Source: an uncultured Bacillota bacterium
GTDB taxonomy: Bacteria; Bacillota_I; Bacilli_A; RF39; UBA660
Assembly: GCA_947165195.1 (NCBI GenBank)
Contig: CAMUZJ010000031.1
Coordinates: forward strand, 1-12,579
Direction: 5' to 3'
DNA length: 12,579 nucleotides
In this document: positions 1-6,724 of the stretch, in pieces
Position numbering within the stretch: position 1 is the first letter of the stretch
Layout: every line of letters starts with the position of its first letter
Notes under the pieces: generated by a model
Told to the model about the DNA's origin: nothing
The model's input: the letters and a program-made list of their open reading frames with translations, nothing else
The model's database searches: none
Program-made: the position numbers and the translations under genes

Positions 1-1
1 A

Positions 2-61
2 TTAGCGATTCTATTATTTCCAATTATTTTAGTAATTGAAACATGTAAAAAAGTAAAGTAA
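2..61 (+). CDS. C-terminal tail of a membrane protein (partial)
   Basis: An open frame enters from the left edge and stops at TAA 59-61. It encodes 19 residues: a hydrophobic stretch (LAILLFPIILVIE) followed by a short basic tail (TCKKVK). A last membrane helix ending in a glutamate and a Lys-rich tail resembles the C-terminus of P-type cation ATPases, but 19 residues cannot establish a family. The reading frame and stop are seen; the family is a guess. Confidence 0.4.
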   Translation, partial: LAILLFPIILVIETCKKVK

Positions 62-103
62 TTATATTGATTTACAAAAAAAAATTATGATACTATCAAT
101 ATA

Positions 104-112
104 TGTTATAAT
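104..112 (+). promoter_or_regulatory. Extended -10 promoter for the fucO-FIST operon
   Basis: TGTTATAAT is a perfect extended -10 (TG, one base, TATAAT at 107-112). No good -35 lies at the usual distance, as expected for an extended -10 promoter. Transcription would start near 119, just before the ribosome-binding site AGGGAGGT (123-130) of the dehydrogenase gene. Confidence 0.6.
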
Positions 113-139
113 GAAAGAGAATAGGGAGGTAGTAGAAGA

Positions 140-1291
140 ATGGTTAATAGAATAGTTTTAAATGAAACATCTTACTTCGGAAGAGGGGCAAGAAAAAAAT
201 TAGCCACAGAAATTAAAACAAGAGGATTTCATAGAGTACTTCTTGTAACAGATAAGACTTTAATGGAAACTAAAATAGTGGACATGATAACTAGAATTTT
301 GGAGCATAATATAATAGGATATTATTTATATGATGGAGTAAAGCCAAATCCAAATGTAAAAAATGTGCAAGATGGATTATTAGTTGCTAACATTAACAAT
401 GTAGATTGTATTGTAGCAGTAGGTGGAGGAAGTGTTATAGATACTGCCAAAGCAATTTCTATAATTAAAACAAATCCAGAATATAATGATGTAGTTAGTT
501 TAGATGGAGTAGCTGAAACAAAAAATAGAGGATTACCACTTTTTGCATTACCAACAACTGCAGGAACTGCATCAGAAGTAACAATCAATTATGTAATTAC
601 GGATGAGATAAATACGAAAAAAATGGTATGTATTGATGTGCATGATATTCCCGTATGTGCTATTATTGATCCAGACCTAATGGACGATATGCCACAAGCA
701 TTAAAAGCATCTACTGGTATGGATGCCTTAACTCATGCAATGGAAGGATACATTACTAAGGCAGGATGGTTGATACCAGATATTTTCCATATAAATGCAA
801 TGGCTTTGATTTATAAAAATCTAGAAAAAGCAGCAAATCAAAATGATAAAGTTGCTATGGAAAAAATGGCTTATGCACAATATATAGCTGGTATGGGCTT
901 TTCTAATGTAGGACTTGGAATTGTACATTCTATGGCACATTCATTAGGAGCATATTTTGATACTCCACATGGAGTAGCTAACGCACTACTTTTACCACAT
1001 GTTTTAAAATTTAATGGAAAAGCATGTCCACAATTATTTAGAAATATGGGAAATGCCCTAGGATTAGATATGAGTGATACTATTGATGAAGTAGCAATTC
1101 AAAAAGTAGTAGATGCGGTAAAAGAACTATCTATAAAATTAGGAATTCCTCAAACATTAAGAGAAATAGGAATTCCAGAAGAAATGATTCCAACATTAGC
1201 TAATCAAGCAATAAAAGATGTTTGTACTTCGGGAAATCCAAGAGAAGTTACCGTAGAAGATATTATAGCAATTTACGAAGAAGCATATTAA
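140..1291 (+). CDS. fucO: Lactaldehyde reductase-type iron-containing alcohol dehydrogenase
   Basis: This is a group III (iron-dependent) alcohol dehydrogenase of 383 residues, the same length as FucO. FucO reduces L-lactaldehyde to 1,2-propanediol with NADH during anaerobic fucose/rhamnose use. The N-terminal half is a nucleotide-binding domain: VTDKT with Asp38, the position that favours NAD over NADP in FucO, then GGGSVIDTAK (95-104) and the TTAGTASEVT loop (139-148). The C-terminal half is helical and has the expected iron ligands Asp195, His199, His263 and His277, within GMDALTHAMEGY and GIVHSMAHSLGAYFDTPHG. From memory it resembles E. coli FucO closely along its whole length. The start has a strong ribosome-binding site (AGGGAGGT, 9 bases upstream). 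The FIST gene follows after 17 bp, so the two probably share a transcript. 1,3-Propanediol dehydrogenase or a general alcohol dehydrogenase are alternatives, because no fucose genes are in view. The cytosolic enzyme class is certain; the exact substrate is inferred. Confidence 0.85.
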   Translation: MVNRIVLNETSYFGRGARKKLATEIKTRGFHRVLLVTDKTLMETKIVDMITRILEHNIIGYYLYDGVKPNPNVKNVQDGLLVANINNVDCIVAVGGGSVIDTAKAISIIKTNPEYNDVVSLDGVAETKNRGLPLFALPTTAGTASEVTINYVITDEINTKKMVCIDVHDIPVCAIIDPDLMDDMPQALKASTGMDALTHAMEGYITKAGWLIPDIFHINAMALIYKNLEKAANQNDKVAMEKMAYAQYIAGMGFSNVGLGIVHSMAHSLGAYFDTPHGVANALLLPHVLKFNGKACPQLFRNMGNALGLDMSDTIDEVAIQKVVDAVKELSIKLGIPQTLREIGIPEEMIPTLANQAIKDVCTSGNPREVTVEDIIAIYEEAY

Positions 1292-1308
1292 GAGAAAAGA
1301 GGGATAGA

Positions 1309-2496
1309 ATGTTAAAATCAAAAGTTGGATATAGTAAAGAAGCTAATAGTTTTAACGCTGGAGTTGAAACAGCTACTAAGGCATTAGAAAAAATACAAAA
1401 TCCGAAAATAGGATTTTTATATACATCTGAAAAAAGTGATATAAAAGAGATTTTGAAAGGAACAAAAACCGTAACCAACATACCCATTATTGGCAGTACA
1501 AGTAGTGGAGCAATTATAACTTCTGATGGTGTCATTACATCAGAAGATGGTTTTGCAGGTATGATGGTATTAGATGATGAAGATATGAAAGTAGGAGTCG
1601 CTTGTCACGAGGCTGGAAAAGATCCTAGGGCAATTGGCAGAAAAGTAGCAATAGAAGCAGTTGAAAATGCAGATACTACTCGTGCACCAGCTTACTTTTA
1701 TATGGTCGCAAGTCCAAAAGAAGAAGAAGAATACTTAATGGGAATTCAAGATATTATTGGAAGAGTACCAATGTTTGGTGGAAGTGCTGCTGATGATAAT
1801 GTAGAAGGAAATTGGAAAATAATTTGCAATGATAAAGTCTTTACGGATGGAGTAGCAGTAGCATTCTTTTATACGGATAATGAAATAGTTACATCTTATA
1901 CTGGTGCATATAGAGAAACCAATAATATAGGTATTATTACAGAAGTAAAAGATAATCGTACTCTTGTGTCAATTGATGGAATATCTGCTTTAAAAAAATA
2001 TTCTCAATGGATTAACACAAAGCCTGATAAATTACTGGGAAAAGATCTTTTAATGGCATCTGTTACTAAACCATTAGGGATAAAAGATCCATTAGGAAAC
2101 TTAACTGTAGTTCGTCACCCTATGTTTGGAAATGATATGGGAACAAGAACTACATCCGATGATACGATTACATTAGGAAATAAAGTTGTCCCAAGGACTG
2201 CAATCATTCAGTTAGAATCTACAGTAGATGAATTAATTAACTCTACTGGTAACACTTTAAAAGATGTTAGAAAACAGCTTTATACAGAACCAGCTGCCTA
2301 TATCTTAGTTCATTGTGCCGGTAGAAAATTTGGAATTGGAGATAGATTAGAAGAAGTTCATAAACAACTAGTAAAAGAAGCCAAAGGAGTACCATTTATT
2401 ACAATGTTTACTTTTGGAGAATATGGATATGATGAGCACTCTGCCAATATTTGTGGAGGGTTAATGCTATCTTTTACTGCATTCGGAAAGAACTAA
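1309..2496 (+). CDS. FIST N/C domain protein (putative small-ligand sensor)
   Basis: This is a 395-residue soluble protein with the FIST_N plus FIST_C architecture. FIST_N covers roughly residues 25-215, with IIGSTSSGAI (60-69) and the Gly-rich PMFGGSAADD (154-163). FIST_C covers roughly 225-390, with FTFGEYGYDEHSANICGG (367-384). FIST modules are predicted to bind small ligands such as amino acids and usually feed signalling proteins. Here the module stands alone, with no kinase, cyclase or receptor domain attached. An upstream in-frame start at 1222 would add 29 residues overlapping fucO. The ATG at 1309 is preferred because it follows AAGAGGGA (1297-1304) and begins where family similarity begins. 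It lies 17 bp after fucO and before a clear terminator, so it is probably the second gene of that operon. A role in sensing or handling a metabolite of the dehydrogenase pathway is inference. Confidence 0.8.
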   Translation: MLKSKVGYSKEANSFNAGVETATKALEKIQNPKIGFLYTSEKSDIKEILKGTKTVTNIPIIGSTSSGAIITSDGVITSEDGFAGMMVLDDEDMKVGVACHEAGKDPRAIGRKVAIEAVENADTTRAPAYFYMVASPKEEEEYLMGIQDIIGRVPMFGGSAADDNVEGNWKIICNDKVFTDGVAVAFFYTDNEIVTSYTGAYRETNNIGIITEVKDNRTLVSIDGISALKKYSQWINTKPDKLLGKDLLMASVTKPLGIKDPLGNLTVVRHPMFGNDMGTRTTSDDTITLGNKVVPRTAIIQLESTVDELINSTGNTLKDVRKQLYTEPAAYILVHCAGRKFGIGDRLEEVHKQLVKEAKGVPFITMFTFGEYGYDEHSANICGGLMLSFTAFGKN

Positions 2497-2501
2497 CAGG
2501 A

Positions 2502-2534
2502 AGAAGTACTTTAAAAGAAAAGTACTTTTATTTT
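2502..2534 (+). terminator. Intrinsic terminator of the fucO-FIST operon
   Basis: AAGTACTTT (2504-2512) and AAAGTACTT (2519-2527) form a perfect 9-bp stem around a 6-base loop. One A-T and one G-T pair extend it, and the T-rich tract TTTTATTTT follows. It lies 5 bases after the FIST stop codon. Confidence 0.8.
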
Positions 2535-2557
2535 ACACTATCTAAACGTTTGCGACT

Positions 2558-2586
2558 TTGACAAAATGATGAGAATTTGATAAAAT
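2558..2586 (+). promoter_or_regulatory. Strong sigma-A promoter for the 335-residue orphan gene
   Basis: A perfect -35 TTGACA (2558-2563) and a -10 TAAAAT (2581-2586) are separated by exactly 17 bp. The ribosome-binding site AAGGGGG (2598-2604) lies 7 bases before the ATG at 2612. This is the best consensus promoter in the window. Confidence 0.8.
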
Positions 2587-2611
2587 ATGAGACCATTAAG
2601 GGGGCTTTATA

Positions 2612-3619
2612 ATGTCAATGTTTGAAGATGATTTTGATAGACATGATAATGTTAGCACATTACAGATGAATAAGATATATGATTATTTAATAGTAAATTT
2701 CAATTTATGTGAAAAGCTAAGTGCAGATGTAAAAAAAAATAATTTAAATAAAGAAGAAATTCATAATATTTTATCAAATACCAATACAAGCTTTAATCCT
2801 AAAAAAATAATGCAAAATAAGAAAATTAAAAAAAATAATGAGGAATTATTTCATTATTTAGATTCTACAAAATTTTCTAATAACGAGAAAAATGTTGTTA
2901 TTAATTCATTAGTAGACTTATATAAAAAAGAAAATAACGAAGAAAATATAAAAAATAGTTTAAAAAGTATATCTAATTTTTACAAAAAATTAAGAGAGTT
3001 AGATTTTTATAGTGCTTCCATTTATGATAAGCATGAAAATGTAGATTTGAATTTAAAAAAAGAAGATTGTTTCTTAACGGATGGAAAAGTAGAATCTCAT
3101 AGAGTGGAAGCTTATCATGGTTGGGGCGAAGATTATAATACGTTAAGTATTCAATTAAAAAATCCAACATTTATCCTTGGCAAAGCAAAAGAAACTGGAT
3201 TTTTAAAAGAGCTTCTTACAAAACAAAATAATAAAGAAAATAACTGCTATTATGCCTTTTTATTTACCAATACGCCAAATTTAGAACTTCTATCTAATGT
3301 TTCAAAAGAAGAACTTTTTAGAAATAATGTCAAAGAATTCCAAGAATTTATTGAAGAAGAAAATTTTGAAGAGTTTGCTAAAAAATATAAAATACTCCAT
3401 TATGAAACAAAAATATTTTTACGAAAAGTAAAAGAAATGAGTGATTCCATAAAAGAAAATCATTATGAGAATCTATTAGAAGGAGTAGAGAATCAAGAGT
3501 TTAGCTTAGATCAAAATTCCGATAAATTATTAAAACGATTATTAACAACCAATAAAATAACCAAGGATATGATTGATAAACCAAAACAATATAGATTGGA
3601 CAATCAAAACAAACAATAG
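2612..3619 (+). CDS. Hypothetical Lys/Asn/Glu-rich soluble protein
   Basis: I do not recognise this 335-residue protein. It is highly charged, has no signal peptide or membrane segment, and has three cysteines (33, 153, 212). Residues about 20-130 look mostly helical and are Lys/Asn-rich, with a low-complexity stretch at 62-75. Residues about 155-225 look like a compact alpha/beta core, including HGWGEDYNTLSIQL (169-182) and CYYAFLFTN (212-220). Residues 230-335 return to charged helices. It has its own strong promoter and ribosome-binding site and no terminator of its own; the next promoter overlaps its last codons. The codon and base composition match the neighbouring genes. An intracellular location is inferred from the lack of export signals. 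No function is assigned. Confidence 0.7.
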   Translation: MSMFEDDFDRHDNVSTLQMNKIYDYLIVNFNLCEKLSADVKKNNLNKEEIHNILSNTNTSFNPKKIMQNKKIKKNNEELFHYLDSTKFSNNEKNVVINSLVDLYKKENNEENIKNSLKSISNFYKKLRELDFYSASIYDKHENVDLNLKKEDCFLTDGKVESHRVEAYHGWGEDYNTLSIQLKNPTFILGKAKETGFLKELLTKQNNKENNCYYAFLFTNTPNLELLSNVSKEELFRNNVKEFQEFIEEENFEEFAKKYKILHYETKIFLRKVKEMSDSIKENHYENLLEGVENQEFSLDQNSDKLLKRLLTTNKITKDMIDKPKQYRLDNQNKQ

Positions 3620-3625
3620 TATAAT
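3597..3625 (+). promoter_or_regulatory. Promoter of the ABC-F leader transcript
   Basis: TGGACA (3597-3602, five of six matches to TTGACA) and a perfect TATAAT (3620-3625) are separated by 17 bp. The -35 lies inside the last codons of the preceding gene. The predicted start, near 3632, falls at AGGAGAG, so the leader RNA would begin almost at the ribosome-binding site of the leader peptide. Confidence 0.7.
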
Positions 3626-3638
3626 AAAGCTAGGAGAG

Positions 3639-3686
3639 ATGAATATGTTTCTATATTTTATGAAAATCAAAGGATTTACAATATAG
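3639..3686 (+). CDS. Putative regulatory leader peptide upstream of the ABC-F gene
   Basis: This short open frame of 15 codons (MNMFLYFMKIKGFTI) ends at TAG 3684-3686. The ribosome-binding site AGGAG (3632-3636) is only 2 bases from the first ATG but 8 bases from an in-frame second ATG at 3645, so the 13-residue form starting MFLYF is more likely. The stop lies one base before the first hairpin arm of the attenuator, where a terminating ribosome would cover it. Leader peptides of this size control many ABC-F resistance genes and ribosomal methylase genes by drug-induced stalling. The ORF and its placement are seen; translation and stalling are inferred. Confidence 0.55.
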   Translation: MNMFLYFMKIKGFTI

Positions 3687-3687
3687 G

Positions 3688-3783
3688 GACACCGAATCTA
3701 AAAACTAAAAAATTAGATGTAGGTGTCGTGTTTTTGTCGTGCCTACATCTGTAAAAGAAGCCTATACAGATGTATAGGTTTTT
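3688..3783 (+). promoter_or_regulatory. Transcription attenuator with mutually exclusive hairpins
   Basis: Five arms can pair in competing ways. Arm 0 (GACACC 3688-3693 and ATCTA 3696-3700) pairs with arm 1 (GGTGTC 3722-3727 and TAGAT 3714-3718). Arm 1 (AGATGTAGG, 3715-3723) also pairs with arm 2 (CCTACATCT, 3742-3750). Arm 2 (TACATCTGTA, 3744-3753) also pairs with arm 3 (TACAGATGTA, 3765-3774), which destroys the terminator. Left alone, arm 3 folds on itself with the bases after it (3761-3778) as an intrinsic terminator. So 0:1 favours read-through and 1:2 favours termination. A ribosome reaching the leader stop would cover arm 0 and promote termination; stalling earlier in the leader would leave 0:1 free and promote expression. 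The pairings are seen; the direction of control is inferred. Confidence 0.7.
3761..3783 (+). terminator. Attenuator terminator hairpin before the ABC-F gene
   Basis: CCTATACA (3761-3768) and TGTATAGG (3771-3778) are fully complementary; in practice this gives a 7-bp stem with a 4-base loop. TTTTT (3779-3783) follows directly. It sits between the leader promoter and the ABC-F ribosome-binding site, so it must be bypassed for expression. Confidence 0.75.
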
Positions 3784-3808
3784 ATTATGTTTTAAGGATG
3801 TGAAACAA

Positions 3809-5431
3809 ATGATAGAAATAGGTTTAAATAAATTAACAAAAAATTATGGAAATAAAGAAGTTTTAAAAGAAATTAGCTTTGAAATCAAAACAGGAGAGCA
3901 TGTCGCAATTATAGGACAAAATGGTTGTGGAAAATCCACAATATTAAAACTAATTTCTAAAGAAGAAAATAAAACATCAGGAGATGTCTTCATAAGAAAA
4001 GATGCTACTATTGGTATTTTGACTCAACAGCCAAAAGTAGAATTAAATGAATTAACTGTTACAGAAATTTTATATTCTTCCTTTGAAAAAATAAATTTTT
4101 TAAAAGAAAAACTAGATATGGAAGAGAAAAAAATGTTAAGTGTTACTGATAAAGAATTAGAAAAAGCAATCAGTAAATATTCAAAATTACAGGAAGAATT
4201 TATAACAATTGGTGGTTATGAAGTAACCTCTAAAGTAGATAAGATAGTAGCGGGATTTAATATTCAAAAACTAGTAGATAAAAAATATAAAACCTTATCT
4301 GGGGGAGAAAAAACAATTATTAATTTAATTGCAATCTTACTACAAGAACCAGATATTTTATTACTAGATGAACCGACTAATCATTTAGATATAAATATGC
4401 TAGAATGGTTAGAAAATTTTTTAAATAATTATAAAAAAACAGTAGTAATTATTTCTCATGATCGTTATTTTTTAGACAAAGTCGTTAAAAAAATAATTTT
4501 AATAGACAATGGACATGAAGAAATATTTCATGGAAATTACTCCTATTATTTAGAAGAAAATGAAAATAGAATTATGAGAGAATTTAACGAATATAAAAAC
4601 CAACAAAAACAGATAGAGGCCATGAAAAAATCTATAAAAAGATTAAGAGAATATGGGCGTCTTGCTTATCCATGTGGAGAAAACTTCTATAGAAGAGCAG
4701 CTAGTATTGAAAAAAGGTTAGAAAAAATTGAATTACTTGATAAACCAAAAAGAGAAAATAAAATTCCCTTAACCTTTGATGTTACCAAAAGAAGTGGAAA
4801 TGATATTATAGAATTTCATAAATTTTGTTTTTCTATTGGTGAAAAAGAAATTTTTAAAAATGCTGAGCTCTTTATTCAATATAAAGAAAGAGTTTGCTTA
4901 ATGGGAAAAAACGGTAGTGGAAAATCTACTTTAATAAAAGAAATATTAAATCATAATTCCTCTATTAAAATAGGTAGTAATATCCATATAGGGTATATTC
5001 CCCAAGAGATTGTTTTTGAAGATGAAAATATTACTGTATTAGAAGAAGCTCATAAGTACTTTCATGGACCAGAAGAAAATTTACGAAGTGCATTATTTAA
5101 ATTCTTATTTTATGGAGAAGGAATATTTATAAGACTTAATAAACTATCTGGCGGGGAAAGAATCCGATTAAAACTATTCTGTTTAATGCAAAAAGATAAT
5201 AATCTCCTTATCTTAGATGAACCAACTAACCATATTGATATCAGTACCAAAGAAATTTTGGAAGAAGCCCTTACTTCTTATAATGGTACTATACTAATGG
5301 TTTCTCATGATCGATACTTTATCAATAAAGTAGCTACTAGAATAGTCATGTTAGAAGATAAAAAATTAATAAGCTATATCGGAAATTATAACAATTATAA
5401 AGATACTGTAAAAAGACAAAATAAAATTTAA
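3809..5431 (+). CDS. ABC-F ATPase, antibiotic-resistance/ribosome-protection type
   Basis: This is a 540-residue protein with two fused ABC domains and no membrane segments, the ABC-F layout. Domain 1 has Walker A GQNGCGKST (36-44), signature LSGGE (163-167), Walker B with catalytic Glu188 and His217. Domain 2 has Walker A GKNGSGKST (366-374), LSGGE (446-450), Glu471 and His500. The charged helical linker at about 255-315 is the P-site tRNA-interaction motif. In resistance ABC-Fs its tip reaches the peptidyl-transferase centre to dislodge lincosamides, pleuromutilins, streptogramin A or macrolides. The loop YGRLAYPCGENFYRRAAS (282-299) sits at that tip. The start at 3809 is chosen over an in-frame ATG at 3770 because AAGGATGTGA (3794-3803) precedes it and because 3770 lies inside the terminator hairpin. 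The upstream attenuator strongly favours a drug-inducible resistance factor (Lsa/VmlR/CplR-like) over a housekeeping ABC-F. The drug spectrum cannot be read from sequence. Confidence 0.88.
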   Translation: MIEIGLNKLTKNYGNKEVLKEISFEIKTGEHVAIIGQNGCGKSTILKLISKEENKTSGDVFIRKDATIGILTQQPKVELNELTVTEILYSSFEKINFLKEKLDMEEKKMLSVTDKELEKAISKYSKLQEEFITIGGYEVTSKVDKIVAGFNIQKLVDKKYKTLSGGEKTIINLIAILLQEPDILLLDEPTNHLDINMLEWLENFLNNYKKTVVIISHDRYFLDKVVKKIILIDNGHEEIFHGNYSYYLEENENRIMREFNEYKNQQKQIEAMKKSIKRLREYGRLAYPCGENFYRRAASIEKRLEKIELLDKPKRENKIPLTFDVTKRSGNDIIEFHKFCFSIGEKEIFKNAELFIQYKERVCLMGKNGSGKSTLIKEILNHNSSIKIGSNIHIGYIPQEIVFEDENITVLEEAHKYFHGPEENLRSALFKFLFYGEGIFIRLNKLSGGERIRLKLFCLMQKDNNLLILDEPTNHIDISTKEILEEALTSYNGTILMVSHDRYFINKVATRIVMLEDKKLISYIGNYNNYKDTVKRQNKI

Positions 5432-5438
5432 TAAAAAT

Positions 5439-5472
5439 AAGAGCTCCAATTCTTGCTAGAATAGAGCTTTTA
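5439..5472. terminator. Bidirectional terminator between convergent genes
   Basis: An inner stem, ATTCT (5449-5453) with AGAAT (5458-5462), is extended outward by AAGAGCT against AGCTTTT with one bulge and one G-T pair. T-rich tracts flank it on both strands (TTTTATTATTT on plus, TTATTTTTATT on minus). It fills the 45-bp gap between the ABC-F gene and the convergent permease gene. Confidence 0.65.
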
Positions 5473-5476
5473 TTAT

Positions 5477-6268
5477 TTAATAGGAAATTTTTCTTTCCAA
5501 TAACTCAATCAATATATACATTACATAAGCTAGTAAGCATAAAATAAAGACACTAGTAATAACTAAATTAATATGAAAAACAGAAGAACCATACATAATT
5601 AGATAACCTAATCCTTTTTTAGATACTAATAATTCGCCCATAATAACTCCTATATAATTCATCGAAATATTTACTTTTAAACTACTAATAATATTACTAT
5701 AATTACTAGGTAGAATTACTTTCCTAAATATATCTAATTTACTTGCACCAAAAGTTTTCATTAAATAAATATATTTATTATCAGTATTTTGAAAATAAGT
5801 ATAAATATTAATAATCGTTACAAAAGTACTAATTAATAGTCCCATAAAAATAATAGATTTTGTAGAAGAACCTGCCCATATTATGATGAGAGGGCCTAAA
5901 GCTACTTTGGGTAGAGAATTTAATACAGTTAAATAAGGATCAATGATTTTAGAAAATTTAGGTACTATCCACATAATAGTCGCAATAATAATACTGATAG
6001 AAAAAGAGAGTAAGAAACTAATAAAAATTTCATATAAAGTAACACCAAGATGAATAAATAGAGTATTATCCCTCATGAGAGAATAAGTTGTATGAAGAAT
6101 TTCACTAGGACAAGAAGTCAAAAATGTATTTATCATTTTAAACCTTGCTAATAACTCCCATCCTCCTAAAAAAATAATCAAGATAAATATTCTCATAAAA
6201 TTGATAAATTTTTTTTCACGTTTTTTGCTCTTTAAATAATGAACGTGTTCTAAACTATATGTTGACAT
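5477..6268 (-). CDS. ABC importer permease, SsuC/TauC/ThiX-like
   Basis: This is a 263-residue inner-membrane permease of the BPD_transp_1 family that takes up sulfonates, taurine, nitrate or thiamin precursors. About six membrane helices are visible (roughly 22-42, 75-100, 112-132, 138-158, 195-215 and 233-257). The cytoplasmic EAA loop that docks on the ATPase is at about 168-187 (YLMKTFGASKLDIFRKVILP). The PYLTVLNSLPKVALGPL segment (111-127) is typical of this group. The ATG is preceded by GGAGG (6276-6280) and overlaps the 3' end of the ATPase gene by 14 bp, the usual coupling in these operons. The gene is intact. Its ATPase is split and its binding protein truncated, and convergent transcription from the inserted element faces it, so it may not be expressed or functional. 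The substrate is unknown. Confidence 0.85.
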   Translation of the reverse strand: MSTYSLEHVHYLKSKKREKKFINFMRIFILIIFLGGWELLARFKMINTFLTSCPSEILHTTYSLMRDNTLFIHLGVTLYEIFISFLLSFSISIIIATIMWIVPKFSKIIDPYLTVLNSLPKVALGPLIIIWAGSSTKSIIFMGLLISTFVTIINIYTYFQNTDNKYIYLMKTFGASKLDIFRKVILPSNYSNIISSLKVNISMNYIGVIMGELLVSKKGLGYLIMYGSSVFHINLVITSVFILCLLAYVMYILIELLERKISY

Positions 6269-6590
6269 CTAAATTCCTCCATATTTCATCTTGATATATA
6301 GAAAATTTTTCATCTTTTCTTCTTTCATAAGAGTCATTATTCCCATTAAAATCTACTGTATATATTTTTTTTATGGAACCAGGGGATTTAGATAATAAGA
6401 CGATTCGATCTGAAGTACTTAGGGCTTCTGCCAAATCATGAGTAACCATAATAGCTGACTTTCCTTCTCGTTTAATAATATTAAAAATATCATTACCAAT
6501 CGCTAATCTAGACTGAGAATCTAATGCAGATAAAGGTTCATCTAACAACAATATATCAGGCTTTAAAGCAAGTGTTCTGATTAAGGCAAC
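6255..6590 (-). pseudogene. ABC importer ATPase, C-terminal fragment (SsuB-like)
   Basis: From the junction codon onward the frame reads VALIRTLALKPDI then LLLDEP: the end of the signature region, Walker B with the catalytic Glu, the D-loop (SALD) and the H-loop (MVTHD). It ends 14 bp inside the permease gene. It has no Walker A, no ATG at its beginning, and an in-frame TGA just upstream (6600-6602) that belongs to the inserted element. A TTG at 6549-6551 is the only plausible start, and no ribosome-binding site precedes it. Joined to the fragment ending near 10020, it would give a 251-residue ATPase of normal family length. Alone it cannot bind ATP properly. Confidence 0.85.
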
Positions 6591-6602
6591 AGCTTGATTT
6601 CA
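6576..6602. other. attL: left junction of the element
   Basis: The plus strand reads ATPase sequence, then GCAAC (6586-6590), then AGCTTGATTTCA of the element. AGCTTGAT is one inverted arm of the reconstructed attP (GCTTGAT, 6592-6598). The ATPase side is the B' half of the original attB, encoding ALIRT on the minus strand. Confidence 0.75.
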
Positions 6603-6660
6603 GTAAGGACATTTTATTACAATAAATTCATCTGAAAATAAAGACATTTTATTAAAAATT

Positions 6661-6669
6661 TGGTACAAT
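6661..6669 (+). promoter_or_regulatory. Extended -10 promoter of the cargo gene
   Basis: TGGTACAAT is an extended -10 (TACAAT at 6664-6669). A weak AAGACA at 6641-6646 lies 17 bp upstream. The start would fall near 6676, leaving a leader of about 50 bases with the ribosome-binding site GGGGTGA (6714-6720). The promoter lies inside the element, so the cargo does not depend on host transcription. Confidence 0.5.
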
Positions 6670-6724
6670 CAGTATAAGGTACATAAAGTAAGAATAGCTT
6701 AGAAATCAAAAAAGGGGTGAAATA

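Noticed and set aside
322..588. Minus-strand open frame inside fucO (and similar frames at 1263-1535, 2973-3170, 6874-7356 and 10167-10382)
   Set aside because: They overlap strong genes, have no ribosome-binding sites, and show composition expected from the reverse or shifted reading of real coding sequence.
1222..1308. Longer start for the FIST protein adding 29 residues
   Set aside because: It overlaps the conserved end of fucO and has no ribosome-binding site; the extra residues are basic and unlike the family.
3770..3808. Longer start for the ABC-F gene adding 13 residues
   Set aside because: The ATG at 3770 lies inside the terminator hairpin and lacks a ribosome-binding site; 3809 follows AAGGATGTGA and begins at the conserved domain.
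6586..6590. GCAAC as a transposase target-site duplication
   Set aside because: The ends lack matching transposon terminal repeats of the usual kind, the recombinase is a serine integrase, and the repeat is better explained as the shared att core.
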